From Cystobacterineae bacterium (lineage in GTDB: Bacteria > Myxococcota > Myxococcia > Myxococcales > Myxococcaceae), in assembly GCA_009781495.1 (NCBI GenBank), contig WQYA01000002.1, positions 47,018 to 111,017 on the forward strand: DNA of 64,000 nucleotides, written 5' to 3'. Position 1 is the stretch's first letter. Each line of letters starts with the position of its first letter. The notes under the pieces are model-generated. The model ran no database searches, was not told the DNA's origin, and worked only from the letters and a program-made list of their open reading frames with translations. This document shows positions 52,458 through 61,192 of this stretch, in pieces. Both the position numbers and the translations under genes were made by a program.

Positions 52458-53140
52458 CCACCGGCAAAAAGCCCATGCTCATGGTTTCGGCAGGCCTCTA
52501 TTCCTCGGAGCTTTCTGCAGAGGAGGAAGTGCTTTCTGCCTGCTCCCGTGCGGTATGGAAGGCAGGTGGGGTGCCCTTGTTATTGCCTCCTGTGAATGAT
52601 GAGAGGTTGCTGGTGGCTACATTGGAGAGGGCGAATGGGTGGTTGTTGTCGGGGGCAGGAGGGGCCTACAAAGGGGGGGGAGGGCCTCAAGAGGATGAAA
52701 GGCTTTTACATTTTGGGTTACAGCATGCGATGAAGAGAGGGATTCCCATTTTAGCTTGCGGCAGGGCCTGTGAATTTTTAGCTTCTTTTTGGGGACTCAG
52801 CGTGGATGGGCAGAGGCCTGAGGCGGTGTTTGAGCACCAGCAGCCTTTGTCAAAAAGCCAACCTTTTCATCCGGTTATTTTTCAGAAGGAGAGCTGGCTG
52901 GCAGCTTGTTTGGGCTCGGGGCAGTTGATGGTGAATTCCATGCATAGGCCCGAATATTGGCTGGCCAACGAGCATGCTGGCATTGCAGCCAAGGCTTTGG
53001 ATGGGACGACAGAGGCCATTGAGGGGCGCAAGGGGAAAGTGATTGGGCTTCGTTGGAACCCGGAATTTCTTTTGGAGTCGGTCCCCTGCCAAGTTCTCCT
53101 TTTTCGAAATTTCATTTCCTTAGCCCGGCAATACCGCTAG
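52454..53140 (+). CDS. PuuD-like class I amidotransferase with degenerate active site
   Basis: A 228-residue protein of the peptidase C26/gamma-glutamyl-GABA hydrolase family: NGWLLSGAGG, QEDERLLHFGLQHAMKRGIPIL, VNSMHRP, then DGTTEAIE and GLRWNPEFL. The nucleophile motif normally reads G-I-C-R-G; here it is A101-C102-G103-R104-A105, so the catalytic Cys position is Gly, with a Cys one residue earlier. The catalytic His of W-H-P-E is Asn202. The protein is therefore probably not a normal hydrolase. ATG 52454 overlaps the thiE stop; upstream open frame lies inside thiE. It ends with a 4-base tail overlap with dnaB. Confidence 0.75.
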   Translation: MTTGKKPMLMVSAGLYSSELSAEEEVLSACSRAVWKAGGVPLLLPPVNDERLLVATLERANGWLLSGAGGAYKGGGGPQEDERLLHFGLQHAMKRGIPILACGRACEFLASFWGLSVDGQRPEAVFEHQQPLSKSQPFHPVIFQKESWLAACLGSGQLMVNSMHRPEYWLANEHAGIAAKALDGTTEAIEGRKGKVIGLRWNPEFLLESVPCQVLLFRNFISLARQYR

Positions 53141-54480
53141 TCCCACTCTCCGCGTGCACGGCTTTCAAAGCGCGTATATTCCGAAAGGAAGACGAGGTCC
53201 ACGGAGCCGGTAGGGCCATTGCGTTGTTTGGCGACAATCAACTCCATGGGAATGTTGGTTTTGCTTTTGTTGTCTTCGCTGCCGTCATCTTCGCGGTGAA
53301 TAAACATGACGACGTCCGCGTCCTGCTCAATGGCGCCGGACTCGCGCAAGTCCGAGAGCATGGGGCGGCCGCCCTTGCGCTCTTCCACTTTGCGGCTCAA
53401 TTGGGAGAGGGCGACGACAGGCACATCCAACTCTTTGGCCAATTGTTTGAGGGAGCGGCTGATTTCGGCGACTTCCAGTTGCCGGCTTTCGACACGTCCT
53501 CTTTGGTGCATGAGTTGGAGGTAGTCGATGACGAGGAGGGCCAAGTTCGGCTCCTTGGTTTTGAGCCTTCGTGCTTTGGCTCTCAAGTCAAAGGAGGAGA
53601 GGGCGCCGGTGTCGTCTATATAGAGTTTTACCTGAAAAAGCTCTGCCGCAGCCTCCTGAAGTTTGGCTTCGTCATTGGCGCTCAAGCGACCACCACGCAG
53701 CTTTTTGACATCGACTCGGGCGGTGGTGGCCAAGAGTCTGGAAACGAGTTGCAACGAGGGCATTTCCAGGGAGAAAATGCCGACAGCACGGTTTTCTTTT
53801 TTGGCGACGCTTAGGGCCATATTCATGGCGAGGGAGGTTTTTCCGACGCCTGGGCGTGCGGCAATAACAATCAACTCACCGGGGTGGAAACCTGTGAGGA
53901 GGTGGTCCAAGTCCAAAAAGCCTGTTGTGAGGCCCGTGACGCCTGTGTCTGACTTCCGCATGCGCTCAAGCAGCGCAAGGGCGGCGTCCATAAGATCGCC
54001 CATGGGGACCAAGTCGCCGGTACGCCGTTTGTCAGAGACATAGAAGAGTTTGCGCTCTGCCTCGTCAATAATGGCATCCAACTCGCCGGTACTTTGGGAG
54101 GCGAGCTGAAAAATTTCTTTGGCAACGTTGGCGAGGTTTCTGCGCGTTGCTTTCTCTTTGACGATTTTTGCATATTGGGCCGCGTTGTGGGCGAAGGGGA
54201 CGCCTTGGTCCAAGCTGGTCAAATAGGCCGGTCCACCTATAGCGGTAAGTTTTCCTCGAATTTTGAGCTCTTCTGCCAGCGTCAGCAAGTCCACAGGGCG
54301 GTGGCTGAGCTCCAAGGCGAGCATGGCTGAGAAAATTTCAGCATGTGCTGCTTGCGAAAAATCTTCTGGAAGCAGAATTTCGGCAACAGAAGTCAGCAAG
54401 GAGCCATCAAAAAGCAAAGCGCCGAGCACGGCGCGCTCGGCGCTTAAGTCTTCATGCTTGTGCTCAGACAAGAGTTCCAC
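53137..54480 (-). CDS. dnaB: Replicative DNA helicase DnaB
   Basis: Hexameric replication-fork helicase. N-terminal domain at residues 1-105 (AERAVLGALLFD), linker helix, then RecA-like ATPase with GFLDLDHLLTGFHPGELIVIAARPGVGKTSLAMN (Walker A), LVIDYLQLM (Walker B) and ALSQLSRKVEER. The C-terminal QRNGPTG is also typical. 447 residues with no intein. It follows rplI, the common rpsF-rpsR-rplI-dnaB order. Confidence 0.97.
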   Translation of the reverse strand: MELLSEHKHEDLSAERAVLGALLFDGSLLTSVAEILLPEDFSQAAHAEIFSAMLALELSHRPVDLLTLAEELKIRGKLTAIGGPAYLTSLDQGVPFAHNAAQYAKIVKEKATRRNLANVAKEIFQLASQSTGELDAIIDEAERKLFYVSDKRRTGDLVPMGDLMDAALALLERMRKSDTGVTGLTTGFLDLDHLLTGFHPGELIVIAARPGVGKTSLAMNMALSVAKKENRAVGIFSLEMPSLQLVSRLLATTARVDVKKLRGGRLSANDEAKLQEAAAELFQVKLYIDDTGALSSFDLRAKARRLKTKEPNLALLVIDYLQLMHQRGRVESRQLEVAEISRSLKQLAKELDVPVVALSQLSRKVEERKGGRPMLSDLRESGAIEQDADVVMFIHREDDGSEDNKSKTNIPMELIVAKQRNGPTGSVDLVFLSEYTRFESRARGEWD

Positions 54481-54495
54481 GGTGAATACAAACCG

Positions 54496-54942
54496 TTAAA
54501 CTTCGTCAACAACATCCAGTTTAATTTGAACGTGGACGTCTTTGTGCAGTCGCAACTCAATGTCAAAGGAGCCTGCCATTTTAATGGGCTCGGGCAAGTG
54601 AATGGCGCGGCGCTCTATTTCAAAGCCTCTGGCTGCCAGGGCATCTGCAATGTCCAAGGTGGTGACAGAGCCATAGAGTCTGCCTTGCTCTCCCACTTTG
54701 CGTTTGATTTGCAAGTTGAGGTGGGAGAGTTGTCCAGCCAGAGACTCGGCGGAGCTCCTGATTTTCCGCTGGTGCAGTGCAATCACCGTTTTGTCGTGCT
54801 CCAGTTGGCGGACGTTGGAGGCATTGGCAATGACGGCCAGCTTTCTCGGCAACAAATAATTGCGGGCAAAACCGTCCTTGACGCTGAGCAATTCGCCGGA
54901 TTTTCCAAGTTTGGGAACGTCTTCTCTCAAAATAATCTTCAT
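54496..54942 (-). CDS. rplI: 50S ribosomal protein L9
   Basis: Large-subunit protein binding 23S rRNA at the L1-stalk base. 148 residues with the conserved start MKIILREDVPKLGKSGELLSVKDGFARNYLLPRKLA and a long connecting helix. 12 bases from rpsR and 15 from dnaB in a ribosomal operon. Confidence 0.97.
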   Translation of the reverse strand: MKIILREDVPKLGKSGELLSVKDGFARNYLLPRKLAVIANASNVRQLEHDKTVIALHQRKIRSSAESLAGQLSHLNLQIKRKVGEQGRLYGSVTTLDIADALAARGFEIERRAIHLPEPIKMAGSFDIELRLHKDVHVQIKLDVVDEV

Positions 54943-54954
54943 GGCAAAACCCCA

Positions 54955-55248
54955 CTATCCTTGGATGACCAAATAGGGAATGAGCGCCAACGCACGGGCA
55001 CGCTTAATGGCTTTGGCAATTTGGCGTTGATGTTTGGCGCAGTTGCCGGAGATGCGGCGAGGGATGATTTTTCCGCGCTCCGTGACAAAATATTTGAGGG
55101 CGGCTTGGTCCTTGAAATCCACCTGGAGGTTTTTGTCGGAGCAATAGCGGCAAGCCTTTTTGCGAGCAAAGGTTTTGGCGCCGCGTTTGTCGTCTTCTGT
55201 CGCTGTCCTGTCGGCATTTCGCGCGTATTTTTCGCTTGAGTGTGTCAT
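54955..55248 (-). CDS. rpsR: 30S ribosomal protein S18
   Basis: Small-subunit protein pairing with S6. 97 residues; [44 protein letters not shown] are diagnostic. CxxC plus a later Cys suggests a zinc-binding (C+) form. The first 30 residues are a charged extension. Confidence 0.96.
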   Translation of the reverse strand: MTHSSEKYARNADRTATEDDKRGAKTFARKKACRYCSDKNLQVDFKDQAALKYFVTERGKIIPRRISGNCAKHQRQIAKAIKRARALALIPYLVIQG

Positions 55249-55263
55249 GTCATTTTCCTGGAA

Positions 55264-55740
55264 TTAGAGATCGTCGCCCATGTCGTCATCGTCATCGCCG
55301 TCACCATCAAAGACACCCATTTCGGCCCGCTCAGCGTCCCGCTCAGCGCCACCCAAGGGGCGGTTATCGTCAATGTCTCCGGAGAGTTTAATATCTTCAG
55401 AGACGGGGCGGGTGTCGGGATCAATATCGTCAGCGAGCCTGACGGAGAGATAGCGAAGGACGTTGTCAAGGTTGCGCAGGTTGCGTTCCAACTCGGAAAC
55501 CAAGGCAGGCCCACCCAAATAGAGAGCGTGGATATAAATAGCGCGGGGCTGCGCCTTAACGGGGTACATGGTGCGTTTTTTGCCCCAAGTCGTAAAGCGA
55601 AGCAGCTTGCCGCCTTCGCGGTTGACAATGGTGCGCACACGCTCCTTGGTCTGATCGACCACCTCGTCCGGCAACTCGGGTTTCAGCAGGAAAACGGTTT
55701 CATATTCTCGCAGCTTGAGGGCTGCTGATGCTTGAGTCAT
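55264..55740 (-). CDS. rpsF: 30S ribosomal protein S6
   Basis: 158 residues. The conserved S6 core (YETVFLLKPEL, GGKLLRFTTWGKKRTMYPVK, YLGGPALVSELERNLRN) ends near residue 105. A long acidic tail rich in Asp follows, ending in a run of Asp and Gly; S6 tails are variable and in some bacteria are glutamylated. AGGAGAAAAC precedes the ATG. It heads rpsF-rpsR-rplI-dnaB. Confidence 0.95.
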   Translation of the reverse strand: MTQASAALKLREYETVFLLKPELPDEVVDQTKERVRTIVNREGGKLLRFTTWGKKRTMYPVKAQPRAIYIHALYLGGPALVSELERNLRNLDNVLRYLSVRLADDIDPDTRPVSEDIKLSGDIDDNRPLGGAERDAERAEMGVFDGDGDDDDDMGDDL

Positions 55741-55938
55741 GTTTTCTCCTCCCCATGGGGAAAGCCCCCCGGTTAGGGGGAGCGGGGAACAGCCGGCTTT
55801 GGGGCGGGCTGTGGACGGGGGACAACGCGCCCGTCACATCGCGTTTTTGGCAGGCCGACTCATAGGTATAGAAGCGGGCTTTTGTCAAGTCCGAGTTAAA
55901 GGTTTTGGAAGGAGCGGGGGGGGGATTAAAGGAGAGAC

Positions 55939-56331
55939 CTAGAGGGGTGTATAGGGGTATTTGGCCAGCAAATCATCCACGGCTTCGCGCAAATATTCAC
56001 TTTGGGCGATGCGGGTTTTGCGGGACAGCTCGCGCAATTTGTCGAGTTGCTCCGCGCTGACAAGGACATGCGTAGAAGCGGAGCTTTCACAAGAGGCAGG
56101 GGAGGAGGGAGAGGTATTAGGGGCAGGCTTCACAAGGGCCTCGTGGCATAGGGTTGGTTTTATTAAAGAGGGGTTTGAGTGGAAGTCAAAAAAAAGCCCC
56201 GGTATACGTGGAAGGGAGCGTTGAAGCCTACCCCCTCCGGTGGCGGCCCCCAAAGCCCCATTATACATGGGGGGGGAGGGGATGGAAGCCCCAAGGCCGA
56301 GGCCAGGCTGGACATAGGTGGTTTTGCCCAC
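55939..56331 (-). CDS. Ribbon-helix-helix DNA-binding protein
   Basis: The C-terminal 45 residues (STHVLVSAEQLDKLRELSRKTRIAQSEYLREAVDDLL) form a ribbon-helix-helix motif, used by dimeric repressors and antitoxins. The N-terminal ~80 residues are Pro/Gly/Ser-rich and not recognisable, so the real start may be further in; ATG 56331 is the longest option. No toxin gene is adjacent. It is divergent from the NHL lipoprotein cluster and could regulate it. Confidence 0.6.
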   Translation of the reverse strand: MGKTTYVQPGLGLGASIPSPPMYNGALGAATGGGRLQRSLPRIPGLFFDFHSNPSLIKPTLCHEALVKPAPNTSPSSPASCESSASTHVLVSAEQLDKLRELSRKTRIAQSEYLREAVDDLLAKYPYTPL

Positions 56332-56478
56332 GCAACGGCCAAGGCGCGAGAATACGTACCTTGTAAGATATGGTTGTGGTATAGGGGGCCAGAGGGAGCC
56401 CCTCCCAGAAGTTTTGGGGCAGCAGGAGGAGGGGGTGGCAGTGGGTTTTAGGTATAAGCAGTTTAAGAGGGAATGCTT

Positions 56479-57882
56479 ATGAGGCTACAGAAACTTAGCC
56501 AAGCCCTTGCCTTGGCGTTGGGGGTGCTTGCCTGCCACATACCTGGCATATGCAAGGAGGACGCGGACTGTCCTCAAGAGAGGGCTTTTTGTTTGTTCGC
56601 TGAAAACGCGAAGGAGGGCGATGATGGCGTATGCACCCATGTGGAGCCTCCTGTTATTAAGAGTTTCCATCCTCTGGAGGCGAAGTTTGGCGAAGAGCTC
56701 AGCATTTTTGGAGAAAACTTCAGCGCGGTTTCTTCGGAGAACAGCGTCAGATTGAACAACGAGCTTGTTGAGATACGCTTTGCCGCGGAGACGGAGTTAA
56801 GAGTTGTCATTCCCCCCACCCTTCGTTGCGCTGGTTTTGTGAGTGTCACTGTGCGTGGGGAAACGGCCATTTCCGACGTTGCATTCAGCTATTTGCCGAC
56901 AACCGTCACCGTCAGCACCTTTGCCGGCAGCTGCGAGAAGGAGGGCTATGCCGACGGTACGGGAGCGGAGGTACGGTTTTCCTTCCCCTGTGGAATCGCC
57001 ATCAACGCGGAGGGTACCCTCTATGTGACAGACAGGAACAGCAACCGCATTCGTAAGCTAACGTCGGAGGGTTTTGTGAGTACGCTTGTCGGCGGCGCAG
57101 GAGACGCCGGGCTGTTGAGTGGACCTCGCGGCATAACCCTAGACAAGGAGGGTAACCTCTATGTAGCGGATACGGGCAATAACCGTATTCGCAAAGTGAC
57201 GCCGCAGGGTGTTGTCACCACCTTTGTCGGCAGCGGCAAGGAGGGCAATGCCGACGGTGCAGGGGAGGCCGCACAGTTGAGGGAACCTCGCGGCATAACC
57301 CTAGACAAGGAGGGTAACTTCTATATAGCGGATATGGGCAATAACCGCATATGCAAGGTGACGCCGCAGGGTGTTGTCAGCACGTTTGCCGGCAGCGGAG
57401 CGCTGGGGCATGCCAATGGTGCAAGGGCAGACGCAAGCTTTAATCAACCCCGTGGCCTAGCCATAGACGCAGCGGGCACCCTCTATGTGGCGGATACGGG
57501 CAACCACCTGATTCGCAAGCTGACGTCGAAGGGAGAAGTCAGCACGCTTGTCGGCCACGAGCAATGTGGTTTTGGTGTTGCCGACGGCACAGGACGCGCC
57601 GCGTGGTTTAACTATCCTGCCGGTCTCACCCTAGACGGTGCGGGCAACCTCTATATAGCGGACATATGGAACAACCGCGTCCGCAGAATGACGCCGAAGG
57701 GGGAGGTGAGCACGATTGCCGGAAGTGGCCCTACAGGCGCTGAGAACCATGGCTATACCGACGGCCTGGGGGAGGCAGCACAGTTTTATGGCCCCAACGA
57801 CATTGCTTTGGATTTGAAGACGGGCAATTTCTATGTGGCGGATACCTATAACCACTGCATCCGAAAAATTGTATTGGAATAG
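56479..57882 (+). CDS. Cys-module / IPT / NHL-repeat lipoprotein 1
   Basis: A 467-residue lipoprotein, first of four tandem paralogues. ATG 56479 is preferred over 56473 because AGAGGG is then 8 bases away. The signal peptide ends at VLAC (the lipid Cys), followed by CHIPGIC-DADC-AFC-ENAKEGDDGVC. Residues ~60-135 form an IPT/TIG Ig-like domain (IKSFHPLEAKFGEELSIFGENF). About six NHL repeats then form a beta-propeller (GITLDKEGNLYVADTGNNRIRKVTPQG), ending NHCIRKIVLE. Such propellers bind proteins or ligands at the surface. No enzyme motif is seen. Confidence 0.82.
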   Translation: MRLQKLSQALALALGVLACHIPGICKEDADCPQERAFCLFAENAKEGDDGVCTHVEPPVIKSFHPLEAKFGEELSIFGENFSAVSSENSVRLNNELVEIRFAAETELRVVIPPTLRCAGFVSVTVRGETAISDVAFSYLPTTVTVSTFAGSCEKEGYADGTGAEVRFSFPCGIAINAEGTLYVTDRNSNRIRKLTSEGFVSTLVGGAGDAGLLSGPRGITLDKEGNLYVADTGNNRIRKVTPQGVVTTFVGSGKEGNADGAGEAAQLREPRGITLDKEGNFYIADMGNNRICKVTPQGVVSTFAGSGALGHANGARADASFNQPRGLAIDAAGTLYVADTGNHLIRKLTSKGEVSTLVGHEQCGFGVADGTGRAAWFNYPAGLTLDGAGNLYIADIWNNRVRRMTPKGEVSTIAGSGPTGAENHGYTDGLGEAAQFYGPNDIALDLKTGNFYVADTYNHCIRKIVLE

Positions 57883-58083
57883 AAGTTGCTTAGCCCAAAG
57901 GGGGGGGAGGGGGTGCAGGGGGGTGCCCACAGGGTGTCGCTTTGGCCTTAGGCAGGTAGGTTTTTTTAAAGCTATGCTATAACCCCCTAGAGTCTGTATA
58001 TGTAGGCAAGAGGAGGAGCCTCCAGGGCCGGGTAGGAGGGCAACAGGGGTGGATTCACGCAAGAAATATTCGAGGGAATGTCC

Positions 58084-59487
58084 ATGGACGCACAAAAACT
58101 TAGCCCAGCGCTTGCCTTGGTGTTTGGGCTCTTTGCTTGCCACATACCCGGCGCGTGCAAGAAGGACACCGACTGTATTCCTGGCAATGTTTGTTCCCGT
58201 GATGAAAACGCGAAGGCGGGTGCCGATGGCATATGCGTTCATGAGGATAAGCCCCCCGTCATCATCCATCTCAATCCCCGCATCATCGGTTTCAGTCCTC
58301 TGGAGGCGCGGTTTGGCGAAGAGCTCATCATTTCGGGAGAAGACTTCAGCACGGTTCCTTCGGAGAACCGTGTCACCTTGAATGACGAGCCTGCTGAAAT
58401 TCGCTCTGCCACGGAGACGGAGATAAAAGTTGTCATACCCAAAAGCATGCGCTGTACGGGCCCTGTGCGCGTGACGGTAGGCGCCAAAACCGCCACTTCC
58501 GGCAGCCTTTTCACCTATGTGCCGACGGCCACCGTCAGCACTTTTGTCGGAGGCGCGCAGGGTTATTCCGACGGCAAGGGAAGCGCCGCACAGTTTAATT
58601 TTCCCGACGGCATAGCCATAGACGCTTCAGGCGTTCTCTATGTGACGGATGCCAACAACAACCGCATTCGCATGGTGACGCCGGACGGAGAGGTAAGCAC
58701 GCTTGCCAGCGGCTTCAATTCCCCTTGGGGTTTGGCCATAGACGCAGCGGGCAACCTTTATATAACGGACAGTATGAATCACTGCATTCGCAGGATGGAT
58801 GCTGGAGCGTCGAGAACCATCACCACCCTTGCAGGCAGTTGTGGTGTGAATACGCGGGGCGATTCCGACGGCACAGGAGGGGCGGCACAGTTTAATGAGC
58901 CTGACGGCATAGCCATAGACGTTTCAGGAGACTTCTATGTGGCGGACAGCCGAAACAACCGCATTCGCAAGGTGACGCAGGCGGGAGAGGTGAGCACCGT
59001 TGTCGGCAGTACGCCGGGCTTTGCCGACAGCACGGAAAATGCGGCCCACTTCAACTATCCCAACAGCGTTGCGATAGACTTCAAGACAGGCACCCTCTAT
59101 GTAGCGGACACATGGAATAACCGTATTCGCAAGCTAACGCCGGACGGGAGTGTGAGCACGCTTGCCGGCAGTGGCCCTACAGGCGAAGACAATGGCACCT
59201 ATGCCGATGGCCCGGGAAATGAGGCGCGGTTTAATTTTCCCCATGGCATGGCCATAGACGAGAGGAATGACTACCTCTATGTGGTGGATGGGTATAACAA
59301 CCGCATCCGCATGGTGACGCCGGCCGGATGGGTCAGCACCCTTGCGGGCAGCGAGCGGGGTTATGCCGACGGCAAAGGGAGAGACGCACGTTTTTATTTT
59401 CCTCACGGCATTGTCATAGACGCGCAAGGCACCCTCTATATAACGGACAGCAGCAACCACCGTATCCGGAAGATTGTTTTAGAATAG
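58084..59487 (+). CDS. Cys-module / IPT / NHL-repeat lipoprotein 2
   Basis: 467 residues, same layout as its neighbours. Start ATG 58084, with GAGGG 7 bases before; ATG 58078 is in frame. The signal peptide ends at LFAC, then CHIPGAC-TDC-NVC-ENAKAGADGIC. The IPT domain (IGFSPLEARFGEELIISGEDF) precedes about six NHL repeats and the shared end NHRIRKIVLE. The 201-base gap upstream holds no gene. Confidence 0.82.
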   Translation: MDAQKLSPALALVFGLFACHIPGACKKDTDCIPGNVCSRDENAKAGADGICVHEDKPPVIIHLNPRIIGFSPLEARFGEELIISGEDFSTVPSENRVTLNDEPAEIRSATETEIKVVIPKSMRCTGPVRVTVGAKTATSGSLFTYVPTATVSTFVGGAQGYSDGKGSAAQFNFPDGIAIDASGVLYVTDANNNRIRMVTPDGEVSTLASGFNSPWGLAIDAAGNLYITDSMNHCIRRMDAGASRTITTLAGSCGVNTRGDSDGTGGAAQFNEPDGIAIDVSGDFYVADSRNNRIRKVTQAGEVSTVVGSTPGFADSTENAAHFNYPNSVAIDFKTGTLYVADTWNNRIRKLTPDGSVSTLAGSGPTGEDNGTYADGPGNEARFNFPHGMAIDERNDYLYVVDGYNNRIRMVTPAGWVSTLAGSERGYADGKGRDARFYFPHGIVIDAQGTLYITDSSNHRIRKIVLE

Positions 59488-59548
59488 CGTTTGTCTGCTC
59501 TGAGAGCTGTGCCTGGATGCAAGAGACGCCCATCCAACAGGAATACTT

Positions 59549-61009
59549 ATGAAAGCAAAAAAACTCAGCCAAACCCTTGCTTTGATGTTTTTGGTTTCTG
59601 CCTGCCACATAACGGGCACGTGCAAAGTGGGCAACAATGACGACTGTCAAGGAGGCGCTGTTTGTGTCGGCGGCAAGGAAGCGGAGATAGGCGACGATGG
59701 CGTATGCGCCTATGTATCGCTGGAGTCTGTTGCCAGCATGCCCGCCATCAGTGGTTTTAGCCCCCTTGAGGCGCGGTTTGGCGAAGAGCTCAGCATTTTT
59801 GGAAACAACTTCAGCATGGATGTCGGAGAGAATGTGGTGAAGCTGAACGGTGTTGAGGCCGTTGTTGTGAAGGTTGAGGTTGGGAAGTTGAGTGTGGTGG
59901 TGCCCAAAAACAAGAGTTGCAGTGGCCTTGTGCAAGTGACGGTGGAAAACCAAACCGCCACCTCCACCGCCGCTTTCACTTATGTGCCGACGGCTGTTGT
60001 CAGCACGCTTGCCGGCAGTGGCCCTACAGGCTCAAGCAGCGGCGGCTATGCTGAAGGTGGGGGAAATGTTGCGCGATTTAATCAACCTCTCGGCATAACC
60101 ATAGACAAAGAGGGCAACCTCTATGTGGCGGACAGTTACAACCATTCCATCCGCAAGGTGAGGCCAGACGGGGTTGTCAGCATGTTTGCGGGCAGCGGAA
60201 CGATGGGTTTTAACGATGGAACGGCAAATGCAGCACAGTTTGCTTACCTTGCGGACATCGTCATAGGTGCAGCGGGCAACCTCTACGTAGCGGATACCCA
60301 TAACCACCGCATTCGCAAGGTGACGCCGGACAGAGTGGTCAGTACCCTTGTCGGCAGTGGCCCAGTAGGCTCAAACAACGGTGGCTATGTGGACGGTGGG
60401 GCAAACACCGCGCAATTCAATCGGCCTTTTGGCATTGAAACAGATACAGAGGGCAACCTCTATGTTTCGGACCATTATAACCACCGCATTCGCAAGGTGA
60501 CGCCGGACAGGGTCGTCAGCACACTTTCAGGCAGCGGCCCGACAGGAGCAGAGCTGGGTGGCTATGTCGACGGCGCGAAAGATTCTGCACAGTTTTATAG
60601 GCCGCGTGGCCTCAGCATAGACGCAGAAGGCAACCTCTATGTAGCGGATTATGGCAACCACCGCATCCGCAAGGTAACGCAGCAGGGAGAGGCGAGCACG
60701 GTTGCCGGCAAAGGCTCGACAGGCTCTGCCGACGGCACGAGAACGAGCGCAGAGTTTCGTTATCCTTCCAAGGTGATAGCGGACGCGGCGGGCAACTTCT
60801 ATGTGACGGACAGCCAAAATAACCGCATCCGCAAACTGACGCCGGAGGGGGGGGTGAGCACGCTCGTCGGAAGCACAGATGGCTATGCTGACGGGACGGG
60901 GGATGAAGTACACTTTAGTCATCCTTGGGGTATCGCCATAGACAAAGAGGGTAACCTCTATGTGACCGATACCTATAACCACCGTATCCGGAAGATTGTT
61001 TTAGAATAG
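59549..61009 (+). CDS. Cys-module / IPT / NHL-repeat lipoprotein 3
   Basis: 486 residues. The signal peptide ends at VSAC; the module is CHITGTCKVGNNDDCQGGAVC-EAEIGDDGVC. The IPT domain is nearly identical, at both DNA and protein level, to that of copy 4, while the NHL repeats (GGYVDGGANTAQFNRP type) differ more. It ends NHRIRKIVLE and lies 61 bases after copy 2, so readthrough between them is likely. Recent duplication or gene conversion with copy 4 is evident over about 300 bases. Confidence 0.82.
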   Translation: MKAKKLSQTLALMFLVSACHITGTCKVGNNDDCQGGAVCVGGKEAEIGDDGVCAYVSLESVASMPAISGFSPLEARFGEELSIFGNNFSMDVGENVVKLNGVEAVVVKVEVGKLSVVVPKNKSCSGLVQVTVENQTATSTAAFTYVPTAVVSTLAGSGPTGSSSGGYAEGGGNVARFNQPLGITIDKEGNLYVADSYNHSIRKVRPDGVVSMFAGSGTMGFNDGTANAAQFAYLADIVIGAAGNLYVADTHNHRIRKVTPDRVVSTLVGSGPVGSNNGGYVDGGANTAQFNRPFGIETDTEGNLYVSDHYNHRIRKVTPDRVVSTLSGSGPTGAELGGYVDGAKDSAQFYRPRGLSIDAEGNLYVADYGNHRIRKVTQQGEASTVAGKGSTGSADGTRTSAEFRYPSKVIADAAGNFYVTDSQNNRIRKLTPEGGVSTLVGSTDGYADGTGDEVHFSHPWGIAIDKEGNLYVTDTYNHRIRKIVLE

Positions 61010-61192
61010 AGTTTGTTAAGTCTGGACATAAAGGGGTGTCGGCCTAGGTTTAGGGGGGGGATTGGTTTTTATTATAAAGCGTGCTATAGGGCAGGATGGC
61101 CTATGTGGGGGAGAAATACCCGGGGTGCTAGGAGAGGGCAGCAACGGGGACAGGGAGGCAGCCATAGGCGCCAAAGACTTCAGGGGATGCTT

